A DNA stretch of 64,000 nucleotides from Endoryza sp044226045 (GTDB lineage Bacteria > Bacteroidota > Bacteroidia > Chitinophagales > Chitinophagaceae): the NCBI GenBank assembly GCA_044226045.1, contig JBGAHR010000003.1, positions 92,124-156,123 of the forward strand, written 5' to 3'. The position numbers and the translations under genes were made by a program. Shown here in pieces: positions 16,469-25,019 of the stretch. Every line of letters begins with the position of its first letter. The stretch's first letter is position 1. The notes under the pieces are model-generated. The model saw only the letters and a list, made by a program, of their open reading frames with translations, was not told the origin of the DNA and searched no databases.

Positions 16469-16612
16469 CCATCTTCGCTAAAGCTTCGATGGACGGTCCT
16501 CCTACGCTAAAGCTACGGGGGATGAGGCACCTTCGCTAAAGTTTCGGCGTACAGTAGACCTTTGCTAAAGCTTCGGTCTACGATGATGCACTTTCGCTAA
16601 AGCTTCGGTGCA
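16469..16612. repeat. Five tandem hairpin elements with shared TTCGCTAAAGCTTC core
   Basis: Copies at 16469-16492, 16497-16522, 16527-16550, 16554-16581 and 16587-16612. Each has the near-constant core TTCGCTAAAGCTTC flanked by a different 5-7-bp stem: CCATC/GATGG, TCCTCC/GGGGGA, GCACC/GGCGT (one mismatch), GTAGACC/GGTCTAC and TGCAC/GTGCA. Stems covary while the core is fixed, so the structure rather than the sequence is kept. They fill the space up to the 3' end of tRNA-Arg. They resemble REP-type palindromic elements. Confidence 0.75.
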
Positions 16613-16617
16613 CTATG

Positions 16618-16689
16618 TAGCCTCGTCAGGAATCGAACCTGAATCTGGAGCTTCGGAAACTCTTATACTATCCATTGTACTACGAGGCC
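16618..16689 (-). tRNA. tRNA-Arg (anticodon CCG)
   Basis: Complete cloverleaf on the minus strand: acceptor GGCCTCG pairs with CGAGGCT (first pair G-U) with discriminator A; T8; D-stem GTAC/GTAT; anticodon loop TTCCGAA giving CCG; T-loop TTCGATT on stem TCAGG/CCTGA. The anticodon stem has one A-C mismatch at its outer pair. CCA is not encoded. The 3' end faces the accessory patch at 13.5-16.6 kb. Confidence 0.93.
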
Positions 16690-16702
16690 AATAAAATCAG
16701 AA

Positions 16703-17281
16703 CTATTTGATCAGCTCATGCGCATTGGTGGCAAAGATTTTTACCGCAATGGCGAGCAATATTACACCAAAAAATTTACGTACCGCCAATAATCCTCCGG
16801 GTCCTAAAATTCTGGCTATCAACCCTAAACTCTTGAGCACGGCAAACACAATCACCAAATTGAGCAGAATGCCGATGAGAACGGGCGTAGCGTCGTAATT
16901 GGCGCGCAAAGATATGATAGTTGTGAGTGTTCCGGAACCGGCAATTAAAGGAAAGGCGATCGGAACCAGCGTGCCGGCCCTGGCATCTCCCTCACTCTTG
17001 AAGAACTCAATCCCCAATACCATCTCCAACCCCAAAATAAAAATCACGATCGATCCCCCCACCGCAAAGGACCTGACATCCAAACCGAGTATTTGCAGGA
17101 ATTTCTCCCCCAGATACAGGAAAAGAATCATCAAAGCCCCTGAAATCAGCGTTGCCCTCAACTCATCAATTCCTCCCAGCTTTTGCTTCAATGAAATCAA
17201 CAGCGGAATAGACCCGATGATGTCAATCACGGCAAAAAGCGTAAAAGTGACGGTCAACAGCTCATTGAAGTTCATCGACAT
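16703..17281 (-). CDS. MarC/NAAT-family integral membrane protein
   Basis: 192 aa from MSMNFNELLTVTF; two alternative ATGs (17296 and 17275) flank it. Six hydrophobic segments fit the MarC family, with its conserved early ...FAVIDIIGSIPLLISL, GLEMVLGIEF and PIAFPLIAGSGTLTTIISL motifs. MarC proteins are inner-membrane proteins of unknown transport function, once wrongly linked to multiple antibiotic resistance. The gene starts 13 bases after the tRNA-Arg 5' end and is read in the same direction as it. Confidence 0.9.
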   Translation of the reverse strand: MSMNFNELLTVTFTLFAVIDIIGSIPLLISLKQKLGGIDELRATLISGALMILFLYLGEKFLQILGLDVRSFAVGGSIVIFILGLEMVLGIEFFKSEGDARAGTLVPIAFPLIAGSGTLTTIISLRANYDATPVLIGILLNLVIVFAVLKSLGLIARILGPGGLLAVRKFFGVILLAIAVKIFATNAHELIK

Positions 17282-17315
17282 GGCGCAAAGGTACATCGAA
17301 TGGGCTGCATTATCC

Positions 17316-18002
17316 TTACATTAAATCGCAATACCAGAACCCATACTTCCCTTCTCCTCCAGGCTGTTCATAGGTCCGGTACACGTATTCACCGACGGCT
17401 ACTTCTATATTTTCGGGAAACAGGGGGCCCCCGATGCAAAAGCTGTGAAATTCACCGTTCTCACCACAGGGGTCTACACCGACGGGCAAATCCCGGATGA
17501 AATCCTCATTGATCACCCGGCCGCAAAAACTCCTGTCGAGAAACTGGTCATTTACACAAACCACAATACTCCTGAATCCCGACTGAATAAATTCCTGCAC
17601 CAGTTGCCGGCTGTCCTGTTTCCATAAGGGAAAAACACAATTGATACCGGAGGGCGCCAGTTGCTGTTCCCGGTAAAGCTTCAGGTCTTCGAGGAAAATA
17701 TCACCGAAAATGGCGTGCAAACAACCTTTCTCTTTCAGCCAGTTTACTTTATCCTTCATGGTTTTTTCATATTCTTCCATTCCCGGTTGCTCACCCAGCT
17801 CAAGTGTAACCAAGGGAATTCCCAGAAGGGCGGCCTGCCTTTCGATCAAGGATCTCCTCACACCATGCATGGACACCCGGTCATAGAGGCTGTTCATACT
17901 GGTGAGCAGGAATCGAATATCGTATTGCCGGGATTGCTTCAGTCTCCAAAGCGCCAAAGCAGAATCCTTTCCGCCACTCCAGTTAAAATACGCTGCTGTC
18001 AT
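17316..18002 (-). CDS. Diphthine-ammonia-ligase-like ATP-pyrophosphatase (DUF71/ATP_bind_4)
   Basis: 228 aa from MTAAYFNWSGGKDSALALW; a longer open frame to 18092 lacks family similarity. The PP-loop SGGKDS at residues ~9-14 binds ATP; later blocks are HAIFGDIFLEDLKLYRE and a C-terminal GENGEFHSFCIGGPLF, all typical of this family. Eukaryotic Dph6 amidates diphthine, but bacteria have no diphthamide, so the bacterial substrate is unknown; related proteins act in cofactor or tRNA-like amidation. It ends about 20 bases upstream of marC and probably shares its transcript. Confidence 0.88.
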   Translation of the reverse strand: MTAAYFNWSGGKDSALALWRLKQSRQYDIRFLLTSMNSLYDRVSMHGVRRSLIERQAALLGIPLVTLELGEQPGMEEYEKTMKDKVNWLKEKGCLHAIFGDIFLEDLKLYREQQLAPSGINCVFPLWKQDSRQLVQEFIQSGFRSIVVCVNDQFLDRSFCGRVINEDFIRDLPVGVDPCGENGEFHSFCIGGPLFPENIEVAVGEYVYRTYEQPGGEGKYGFWYCDLM

Positions 18003-18097
18003 TTGAGGGTTGTTAATCGACTGCAAACAAACATAAATTTTAATCATCTGTGCTGTCCGCTCAATAAATTTAACCAGACTCCAAGCCCTCAAAAGGG

Positions 18098-18105
18098 TAC
18101 ATTTG
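18098..18105 (+). promoter_or_regulatory. Bacteroidota -7 box (TACATTTG)
   Basis: Exact match to the TAnnTTTG -7 consensus 29 bases before the ATG of the M1 peptidase gene. No clear -33 TTG element is seen at the usual distance. Confidence 0.5.
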
Positions 18106-18133
18106 TTTACTTGTTTACTAAACTATATTACAC

Positions 18134-20821
18134 ATGAGATCTCTTCAACGTTGGCTGGCAGCCGGACTTTGTATACTGGTCCTTTCTGCACAAGCCCAAA
18201 CCGATAGCGTCAAATCCGTATCGGTCTACGATCAGCACGAGGCATTCGCTCCCCTGTTTTACCCGGCCATGGGTGATAAAACCCGCGCAGCAGACGGAAC
18301 GCCTGGTCCCGAATACTGGCAGAATCGCGCGAACTACGTCATCAATGCCACAATGGATGATGAACAACACTCCATCAAAGGCGACGTAACCATCAATTAC
18401 ATCAACAACAGTCCGCAGGCACTTTCATTTGTCTGGCTGCAACTGGATCAGAATATCTACAACCTGCAATCGCGCGGGGTAGCCACCACCGCCATCAGCG
18501 GCGGACGATGGGCAAACCGCAACCAGTTCAATGGCGGCTACACCATTGCCAAAGTTTCCCTGGTTCAAAACGGCGTTGCCACTCCTGCGAAATACGAAGT
18601 GGTCGACACCCGCATGAAGATCAACCTTCCGAAATCACTGAACCCCAAAGGAGGCACGGTGACTTTCAAGGTAGAATATTCATTTGTGGTTCCCGAATAT
18701 GGTACAGACCGCTGCGGCAGACTGAATACCAAAAACGGCTGGATCTATGAGGTCGCCCAATGGTTCCCTCGCATGTGCGTATACGATAATGTGAACGGAT
18801 GGAATACGCTTCCCTACCTCGGCCAGGGAGAGTTTTACCTGGAATACGGGGATATCAATTATAATGTCACCGTGCCGGCCTCTCATATCGTGGTAGGTTC
18901 CGGTGAATTGCTGAATCCGCAGGAAGTGCTCACACCTGAGCAACTGAAACGCTGGGCTGCTGCGAAAAACAGCGATAAAACAGTGATGCTGCGAACAGCC
19001 GCTGAAGTGACCGATCCCGCAAGCCGGCCTTCTTCCAAAAAAATGCTGACCTGGAAATTCAAATGTCTGCAAACCCGTGACGTGGCCTGGGCCAGCTCCA
19101 CTGCCTTTATATGGGATGCAGCGCGTATGAACCTGCCGGATGGCAAAAAGGCGCTCGCGATGTCGGTGTACCCGGTTGAATCTGCAGGCGACTCTGCCTG
19201 GGGTCGTTCAACCGAATATGTGAAAGGCGCAATTGAGTTTTACTCCAAATACCTCTATCCCTTCTCCTATCCGGTAGCTACAAACGTGGCCGGTATTGTA
19301 GGTGGAATGGAATATCCTGGTATCGTATTCTGCGGCGCAGGCGNAAACCCCAAAGGAGGCACGGTGACTTTCAAGGTAGAATATTCATTTGTGGTTCCCG
19401 AATATGGTACAGACCGCTGCGGCAGACTGAATACCAAAAACGGCTGGATCTATGAGGTCGCCCAATGGTTCCCTCGCATGTGCGTTTACGATAATGTAAA
19501 CGGATGGAACACGCTTCCCTACCTCGGCCAGGGCGAGTTCTACCTGGAATACGGGGATATCAATTACAATGTCACCGTTCCGGCTTCTCATATCGTAGTA
19601 GGTTCCGGTGAATTGCTGAATCCGCAGGAAGTGCTCACACCTGAGCAACTGAAACGCTGGGCTGCTGCGAAAAACAGCGATAAAACCGTGATGCTGCGAA
19701 CAGCCGCTGAAGTGACCGATCCCGCAAGCCGGCCTTCTTCCAAAAAAATGCTTACCTGGAAATTCAAATGTCTGCAAACCCGTGACGTAGCCTGGGCCAG
19801 CTCCACTGCCTTTATCTGGGATGCAGCCCGTATGAACCTGCCGGATGGTAAAAAGGCCCTCGCGATGTCGGTGTACCCGGTTGAATCTGCCGGCGACTCC
19901 GCCTGGGGTCGTTCGACCGAATATGTGAAAGGCGCAATTGAGTTTTACTCCAAATACCTCTATCCCTTCTCCTATCCGGTAGCTACAAACGTGGCCGGTA
20001 TTGTAGGTGGAATGGAATATCCTGGTATCGTATTCTGCGGCGCAGGCGCCAGACGCGGTGGATTGTGGGGTGTAACTTCTCACGAATTCGGTCACAACTG
20101 GTTCCCGATGATCGTTGGTTCAGATGAAAGAAGATTCCCCTGGATGGATGAAGGCTTCAATACTTTCATCAACAGCCTGGCGGAAAAAGCATTCAATAAT
20201 GGCGAGTATGCCGGTAACCGGTCTTTCAATGCCAGAAACCTGGTTAATTCATTTTTTGGCCGCAATTCGGAAGGCATCCTGACAGTGCCTGACGTGACCA
20301 GCCCGGCTAACCTGGGAACGATCGCTTACCGCAAACCGGGTTTCGGATTGAACCTATTGAGAGAAAACATACTTGGACCGGATCGCCTGGACAGCGCTCT
20401 TCGTTACTACGTACATCAATGGGCGTTCAAACATCCCACTCCGTATGACTTCTTCCATTGCATAGAAAACTATGCAGGGGAATCACTGGACTGGTTCTGG
20501 AGAGGCTGGTTCATGAACAACTGGAAGATCGACCAGGAAGTAAAAGATGTAAGCTATGTAAAGAATGATCCGGCGCAGGGAAGCATCATAACCATTGCCA
20601 ATAACGAAAAACTGCCGATGCCGGTGGTGGTGGAAATAAAAGAATCCAATGGCAAAGTGAGCCGGGTAAAATTACCGGTGGAAGTCTGGCAACATGGGGC
20701 GGTCTGGAAATTTGCCTATGCCTCCACCAGCACCATTGAAAAAGTAACCCTCGATCCCGACAACACGCTGCCCGATGTGAATTCGAAGAATAATAGCTGG
20801 ACGGGGAAAGCGGGTTTTTGA
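18134..20821 (+). CDS. M1-family metallopeptidase, carrying an assembly-made internal duplication
   Basis: As assembled the frame codes 895 aa, but 18641-19343 and 19346-20048 are the same 703-bp segment in two versions, joined by an N at 19344. They differ at about twenty third-codon positions, all silent, and are identical at both ends. Removing one copy gives about 660 aa, normal for this family. Residues 1-22 are a signal peptide (ending SAQAQ). The zinc site is HEFGHNW with the third ligand in WMDEGFNTF, and GGMEYPGI is the M1 exopeptidase motif (GxMEN-like). The enzyme would trim N-terminal residues from peptides in the periplasm or outside the cell. Confidence 0.92.
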   Translation: MRSLQRWLAAGLCILVLSAQAQTDSVKSVSVYDQHEAFAPLFYPAMGDKTRAADGTPGPEYWQNRANYVINATMDDEQHSIKGDVTINYINNSPQALSFVWLQLDQNIYNLQSRGVATTAISGGRWANRNQFNGGYTIAKVSLVQNGVATPAKYEVVDTRMKINLPKSLNPKGGTVTFKVEYSFVVPEYGTDRCGRLNTKNGWIYEVAQWFPRMCVYDNVNGWNTLPYLGQGEFYLEYGDINYNVTVPASHIVVGSGELLNPQEVLTPEQLKRWAAAKNSDKTVMLRTAAEVTDPASRPSSKKMLTWKFKCLQTRDVAWASSTAFIWDAARMNLPDGKKALAMSVYPVESAGDSAWGRSTEYVKGAIEFYSKYLYPFSYPVATNVAGIVGGMEYPGIVFCGAGXNPKGGTVTFKVEYSFVVPEYGTDRCGRLNTKNGWIYEVAQWFPRMCVYDNVNGWNTLPYLGQGEFYLEYGDINYNVTVPASHIVVGSGELLNPQEVLTPEQLKRWAAAKNSDKTVMLRTAAEVTDPASRPSSKKMLTWKFKCLQTRDVAWASSTAFIWDAARMNLPDGKKALAMSVYPVESAGDSAWGRSTEYVKGAIEFYSKYLYPFSYPVATNVAGIVGGMEYPGIVFCGAGARRGGLWGVTSHEFGHNWFPMIVGSDERRFPWMDEGFNTFINSLAEKAFNNGEYAGNRSFNARNLVNSFFGRNSEGILTVPDVTSPANLGTIAYRKPGFGLNLLRENILGPDRLDSALRYYVHQWAFKHPTPYDFFHCIENYAGESLDWFWRGWFMNNWKIDQEVKDVSYVKNDPAQGSIITIANNEKLPMPVVVEIKESNGKVSRVKLPVEVWQHGAVWKFAYASTSTIEKVTLDPDNTLPDVNSKNNSWTGKAGF

Positions 20822-20844
20822 CGTTTATGGGGAATAACCGGTTT

Positions 20845-20980
20845 GCGGTTTGCAGTTTGCGGTTTGCAGTTTGTCAAATGGATTATTAAATCAATGATAT
20901 TCGTTTATTCTCTTGGTGATTTCAAGGGTTATTACGATTCATTACCAGAACCTCAAACCGCAAACTGGAAACCGAAAACC
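20845..20980. repeat. Inverted heptamer repeats (GTTTGCG family)
   Basis: Left arm 20845-20876 is a run of GGTTTGC/AGTTTGC units; right arm 20951-20980 carries the complement (CAAACCGCAAACTGGAAACC, GAAAACCG). Together they can fold into a long hairpin between two convergent genes. Related arrays occur near 24.9, 27.3, 36.1 and 61.3 kb. Confidence 0.7.
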
Positions 20981-20986
20981 GAAAAA

Positions 20987-21030
20987 ATATCCGGTGCGTT
21001 GAAAGATCGAATTCATCACGCACCGGATAT
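20987..21030. terminator. Bidirectional terminator between the M1 peptidase and nrdA
   Basis: Perfect 13-bp stem ATATCCGGTGCGT/ACGCACCGGATAT with an 18-base loop, As before and a run of Ts after it, so it can work for both convergent transcripts. It ends four bases before the nrdA stop codon. Confidence 0.85.
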
Positions 21031-21034
21031 TTTT

Positions 21035-23434
21035 TTATGAGCCACAACTAATACATCCATCCTGCATCGTACAAACGGCACCTTCTGCGAAATCGGTCGT
21101 GATATCGTCTACATTGTTTCCGCCCTTGGGAGCTGCGCCTTGTACGGGAACTACCGGCTGCATTTGTTCATCAGCCTGTTTTTCCACGGTAAACTGAACC
21201 GCCTGGGAAGCCGCCTGTGTTCTCAGGTAGTACATACCTGTTTTCAATCCCTTCTTCCATCCATAGAAATGCATGGAAGTAAGTTTGGAACTGGTCGGAC
21301 TGTCTACAAACAGGTTGAGTGACTGCGACTGGCAGATGAAGGCTCCGCGATCAGCGGCCATATCGATGATGGTTCTCTGTTTGATTTCCCATACTGTTTT
21401 GTACAGTTCCTTGATCTCAGCCGGAATTTCGGGAATGTTCTGTATCGATCCGTTAGCGGCAATGATCCTGTTCTTCATGCTGTTGTTCCACAAGCCGAGA
21501 TTAACGAGGTCTTTCAGCAGGTGTTTGTTCACGATGATGAACTCACCGCTGAGCACTCTTCTCGTATAGATATTGCTGGTATACGGTTCAAAGCATTCGT
21601 TGTTGCCAAGGATCTGTGAAGTGGAAGCGGTGGGCATCGGTGCAACCAGTAAAGAGTTGCGAACACCATATTCCATCACTTCTTTCTTCAGGCTTTCCCA
21701 GTTCCAGCGATCGCTGGGTTGCACACCCCACATATCGAACTGGAAAATTCCTTTGGAGACCGGTGAACCTGCAAATGTTTCATAGGCTCCTTCGGTTTTT
21801 GCCAGGTCCTTGCTCGCCGTCATGGCTGCGAAATAGATCGTTTCAAAAATATTCTTGTTGAGCATGCGGGCGAGATCGCTCTCGAAGGGCAGGCGCATCA
21901 GAATAAATGTATCGGCCAGTCCCTGCACGCCGAGACCAATGGGGCGATGACGCAGGTTGGAAGTTCTGGCTTCTTCTACCGGATAATAATTACCATCAAT
22001 GATCTTGTTCAGGTTTTTGGTAACCTGGTATGTCACCTCATAGAGCGCATCAAAATCAAACTTGCCTTCGTTGACGAAGCGGGGCAAGGCGATGGAAGCG
22101 AGGTTACATACGGCCACTTCATCCTTGCTGGTGTACTCAATGATCTCTGTGCAGAGATTGCTGCTCTTGATCGTGCCAAGGTTTTGCTGGTTGCTCTTGC
22201 GATTAGCGGCGTCTTTATACAAGAGGTAAGGTGTACCGGTTTCTATTTGTGCATCGAGTACCGCGAACCAGAGGTCTTGCGCTTTCACCGTTTTACGGGC
22301 TCTGCCTTCGGATTCGTATTGCTGGTACAGTTTTTCAAATTCCTCCCCCCAGCAGTCGCTCAATCCAGGAGCTTCATTGGGGCAGAACAGGCTCCAGTTT
22401 CCATTTGATTCCACCCGCTTCATGAACAGGTCCGGGATCCACAGCGCGTAAAACAGGTCGCGCGCTCTCAGTTCTTCTTTACCGTGGTTCTTGCGGAGAT
22501 CGAGGAATTCAAATACATCTGCATGCCAGGGCTCGAGATAGATCGCAAAGGCGCCTTTTCGTTTTCCGCCGCCCTGGTCCACATAACGGGCTGTGTCGTT
22601 GTACACCCGCAGCATGGGGATGATACCGTTACTGGTACCGTTGGTACCGCCGATATAGCTTCCGGTGGCGCGGATATTATGAATAGCCAGGCCGATACCG
22701 CCGGCGCTTTGTGAAATCTTGGCTGTTTGTTTCAGTGTATCATAAATACCATCGATACTGTCTTCCTTCATGGTCAGCAGGAAGCAGGATGACATTTGCG
22801 GTTTGGGCGTACCTGCATTGAAAAGAGTGGGGGTGGCATGGGTAAACCAACGCTCACTCATCAGGTTGTAGGTTTTGATAGCGCTTTCAATATCTTCTTT
22901 ATGAATGCCCACTGCTACGCGCATATACATATGTTGCGGACGCTCGGCTATCTTCCCATCAATTTTAAGGAGATAAGATTTTTCCAGTGTTTTGAATCCG
23001 AAATAATCAAAGGCGAAATCACGATCATAAATAATGGTGCTGTCGAGCAGTTCGGCATTTTTTTCGATCACTTCCCATACATCATCTGCCAGCAGCGGCA
23101 TTCTTTTGCCTGTTGCTTTGTCAACATAGTTGTACAGCTTGTTCATGGTTTGTGAGAACGACTTCACGGTGTTTTTATGAAGGTTGCTCACAGCGATGCG
23201 ACTCGCCAGGATCGCGTAATCCGGATGTTTGGTTGTTAATGAGGCGGCGGTTTCCGCAGCCAGGTTGTCGAGTTCAGTGGTGGTAACACCGTCATAAATT
23301 CCTTCAATAACTTTCTTGGCAACATCGATAGGGCTTACCAGGGAGCTGAGCGAATAACTCAGCTTTTCAATGCGGGCAGTGATTTTATCGAACTTGACGC
23401 TTTCTTTCTTTCCGTTTCTTTTGATAACGTACAT
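21035..23434 (-). CDS. nrdA: Class Ia ribonucleotide reductase, alpha (catalytic) subunit
   Basis: 799 aa. Residues 1-90 form an ATP-cone (MYVIKRNGKKESVKFDKITA), the site of dATP feedback inhibition. The catalytic barrel has the redox cysteine Cys217 (QMSSCFLL), NLCTEI with catalytic Cys-region residues, AVCNLASI with the partner cysteine, and the PMPTASTSQI phosphate-binding loop. The last residues (CTMQDGCISCGS) hold the CxxC that accepts electrons from thioredoxin or glutaredoxin. With NrdB it reduces ribonucleoside diphosphates to deoxy forms. It lies 32 bases after nrdB, in one operon controlled by a cobalamin riboswitch. Confidence 0.97.
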   Translation of the reverse strand: MYVIKRNGKKESVKFDKITARIEKLSYSLSSLVSPIDVAKKVIEGIYDGVTTTELDNLAAETAASLTTKHPDYAILASRIAVSNLHKNTVKSFSQTMNKLYNYVDKATGKRMPLLADDVWEVIEKNAELLDSTIIYDRDFAFDYFGFKTLEKSYLLKIDGKIAERPQHMYMRVAVGIHKEDIESAIKTYNLMSERWFTHATPTLFNAGTPKPQMSSCFLLTMKEDSIDGIYDTLKQTAKISQSAGGIGLAIHNIRATGSYIGGTNGTSNGIIPMLRVYNDTARYVDQGGGKRKGAFAIYLEPWHADVFEFLDLRKNHGKEELRARDLFYALWIPDLFMKRVESNGNWSLFCPNEAPGLSDCWGEEFEKLYQQYESEGRARKTVKAQDLWFAVLDAQIETGTPYLLYKDAANRKSNQQNLGTIKSSNLCTEIIEYTSKDEVAVCNLASIALPRFVNEGKFDFDALYEVTYQVTKNLNKIIDGNYYPVEEARTSNLRHRPIGLGVQGLADTFILMRLPFESDLARMLNKNIFETIYFAAMTASKDLAKTEGAYETFAGSPVSKGIFQFDMWGVQPSDRWNWESLKKEVMEYGVRNSLLVAPMPTASTSQILGNNECFEPYTSNIYTRRVLSGEFIIVNKHLLKDLVNLGLWNNSMKNRIIAANGSIQNIPEIPAEIKELYKTVWEIKQRTIIDMAADRGAFICQSQSLNLFVDSPTSSKLTSMHFYGWKKGLKTGMYYLRTQAASQAVQFTVEKQADEQMQPVVPVQGAAPKGGNNVDDITTDFAEGAVCTMQDGCISCGS

Positions 23435-23466
23435 GGTGGGTTAGTTGAGATGGTTGAACAATGCTC

Positions 23467-24438
23467 TTAGAAATCTTCTTCGAGAGAGAACGTTTGTGAT
23501 TCTTTGGAAGCCAGCACCCCGGCTTTCTGGTAATCGCCTACGCGTTTTTCGAAGAAGTTGGTTTTTCCCTGGAGTGAAATCATTTCCATGAAATCAAAAG
23601 GATTGGAAGAATTAAACATTTTAGGATATCCCAGTTCGCTTAGCCAGCGGTCGGCTACGAACTCGATGTACTGTTTCATGAGGTCGGCATTCATGCCAAT
23701 GAGTTTTACCGGCAAGGCATCGGTAATGAATTCTTTCTCGATCTCCACCGCGTTTCCGATGATGCTGTAAACCTGTTCCTGGCTGAGTTTGGCGTTGAGC
23801 ATGGAATAGAGCAGGCAGGCGAACTCGCAGTGCATGCCTTCATCCCGGCTGATCAGTTCATTGCTGAAAGTGAGTCCCGGCATCAGGCCACGTTTTTTCA
23901 ACCAGAAAATAGAGCAGAAGCTGCCGCTGAAGAAAATGCCTTCCACGGCGGCAAAAGCCACGAGGCGTTCAGCGAAGGTGCCGTTCTCAATCCATCTCAG
24001 GGCCCATTCTGCTTTTCTCTTTACAGCGGGTACGGTTTCGATAGCATGGAACAGGCGGTGTTTTTCCTGGGGATCCTTGACATAAGTGTCGATCAGCAAC
24101 GCGTAGGTTTCAGAATGGATATTCTCCATCATGATCTGGAAGCCATAAAAGCAACGGGCCTCCGGAAGCTGTACTTCGCTCATGAAGTTTACCGCCAGGT
24201 TTTCATTTACAATGCCATCGCTGGCGGCAAAGAATGCCAGTACGTGCGAAATGAAATGACGTTCGCCGTCATTGAGACTCGCCCAGTCTTTCAGATCGCC
24301 GCTGAGATCGATCTCTTCCGCGGTCCAGAAGCTGGCCTCATGCTTTTTATATTGTTCCCATAGTTTCGGATAGTTGATCGGGAGGATAACAAAGCGATCC
24401 TTGTTTTCCTTCAACAGGATTTCATTTTCAGTTTGCAT
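23467..24438 (-). CDS. nrdB: Class Ia ribonucleotide reductase, beta (radical) subunit
   Basis: 323 aa. The di-iron ligands are visible: acidic residue in TAEEIDLSGD, ENLAVNF, EARCFYGFQIMMENIHSE (Glu and His) and the second ligand set around EGIFFSGSF and DEGMHCEFACLL. The radical tyrosine is probably in SETYALL, just after the ExxH. It makes the tyrosyl radical needed by NrdA and needs oxygen. Its transcript leader, 130-320 bases upstream of the ATG, is a cobalamin riboswitch, so enough B12 should turn this enzyme off. Confidence 0.96.
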   Translation of the reverse strand: MQTENEILLKENKDRFVILPINYPKLWEQYKKHEASFWTAEEIDLSGDLKDWASLNDGERHFISHVLAFFAASDGIVNENLAVNFMSEVQLPEARCFYGFQIMMENIHSETYALLIDTYVKDPQEKHRLFHAIETVPAVKRKAEWALRWIENGTFAERLVAFAAVEGIFFSGSFCSIFWLKKRGLMPGLTFSNELISRDEGMHCEFACLLYSMLNAKLSQEQVYSIIGNAVEIEKEFITDALPVKLIGMNADLMKQYIEFVADRWLSELGYPKMFNSSNPFDFMEMISLQGKTNFFEKRVGDYQKAGVLASKESQTFSLEEDF

Positions 24439-24564
24439 GTCGCACTATTTTACCGGGTTAGACAATGCCGTGGGAAGGGGTGGGGGTGCTGATTACATCC
24501 GGAAGGGCTTCCGGTGTGTATCAGTTCCTGCCTCTCTACCCGAAGGCGTGGCAACTTTTTTGGT

Positions 24565-24755
24565 GAAAATGGCAGGTCTTCTGACTTGGTCTCGCTGATC
24601 CTTCCCGGCGGTTGGCCCGCCAGTGGCTTGATTGTCAGCATCGTGAAAGACTGAAAGGATTAACTTCCGGTTCACGGCCTCACAGCTACGGGGATAGTCC
24701 CGGATTTTCACCGGATTCCCTTTTAATCCCGGCATTGGCTGCCGGGAACCATAAT
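24565..24755 (-). promoter_or_regulatory. Cobalamin (B12) riboswitch upstream of nrdB-nrdA
   Basis: On the minus strand the leader contains the 3' B12 box AGTCAGAAGACCTGCCAT (plus-strand 24568-24585), the core GGGAATCCGGTGAAAATCCG, ACTATCCCCGTAGCTGTGA, and the closing P1/P2 elements CCCGGCAGCC. All landmark segments of the class are in order. The span from here to the nrdB ATG (~125 bases) would hold the expression platform. Binding of adenosylcobalamin should reduce nrdBA expression. Confidence 0.92.
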
Positions 24756-24864
24756 CACATCACAATTTTACTAAGCAATCATTTTCCCGGACTTTTGAGT
24801 TATTCACGGGTTGTGGAGAAGACGTGATTGAAATCTGGAAAGTCTTGCGGGGACAGTGTTTCAC

Positions 24865-25018
24865 GCGCTTTTTGCGTTTTACGTTTTACGTTTTGCGTTT
24901 CAGGTTCCAGCCAGCATTGGAGTTTGCGTGCGAGCAGACTTTTTTAAGGGATACTCTTGCTATAGAATACCGACTTTGCAGCCGATTAACGTGAAACGCA
25001 AAACGTAAAACGCAAAAC
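24865..25018. repeat. Inverted repeat of GCGTTTTACG units
   Basis: Left arm 24869-24903 reads TTTTGCG TTTTACG TTTTACG TTTTGCG TTTCAG in seven-base steps; right arm 24990-25018 is the inverse (GTGAAACGCAAAACGTAAAA, CGCAAAAC). The arms differ by one repeat unit. The element lies between the nrdB leader and the 3' end of the btuB-like gene and belongs to the same family as the repeats at 20.8, 27.3, 36.1 and 61.3 kb. Confidence 0.7.
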
Positions 25019-25019
25019 A

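Noticed and set aside
13514..16689. Integrative island inserted at tRNA-Arg
   Set aside because: The accessory patch does lie on the tRNA 3' side, but I find no integrase gene and no direct repeat of the tRNA 3' end at the other side.
18134..20821. Real tandem duplication of the M1 peptidase domain
   Set aside because: The copies meet at an N, differ only silently and break the normal domain order; an assembly artefact explains all of this.
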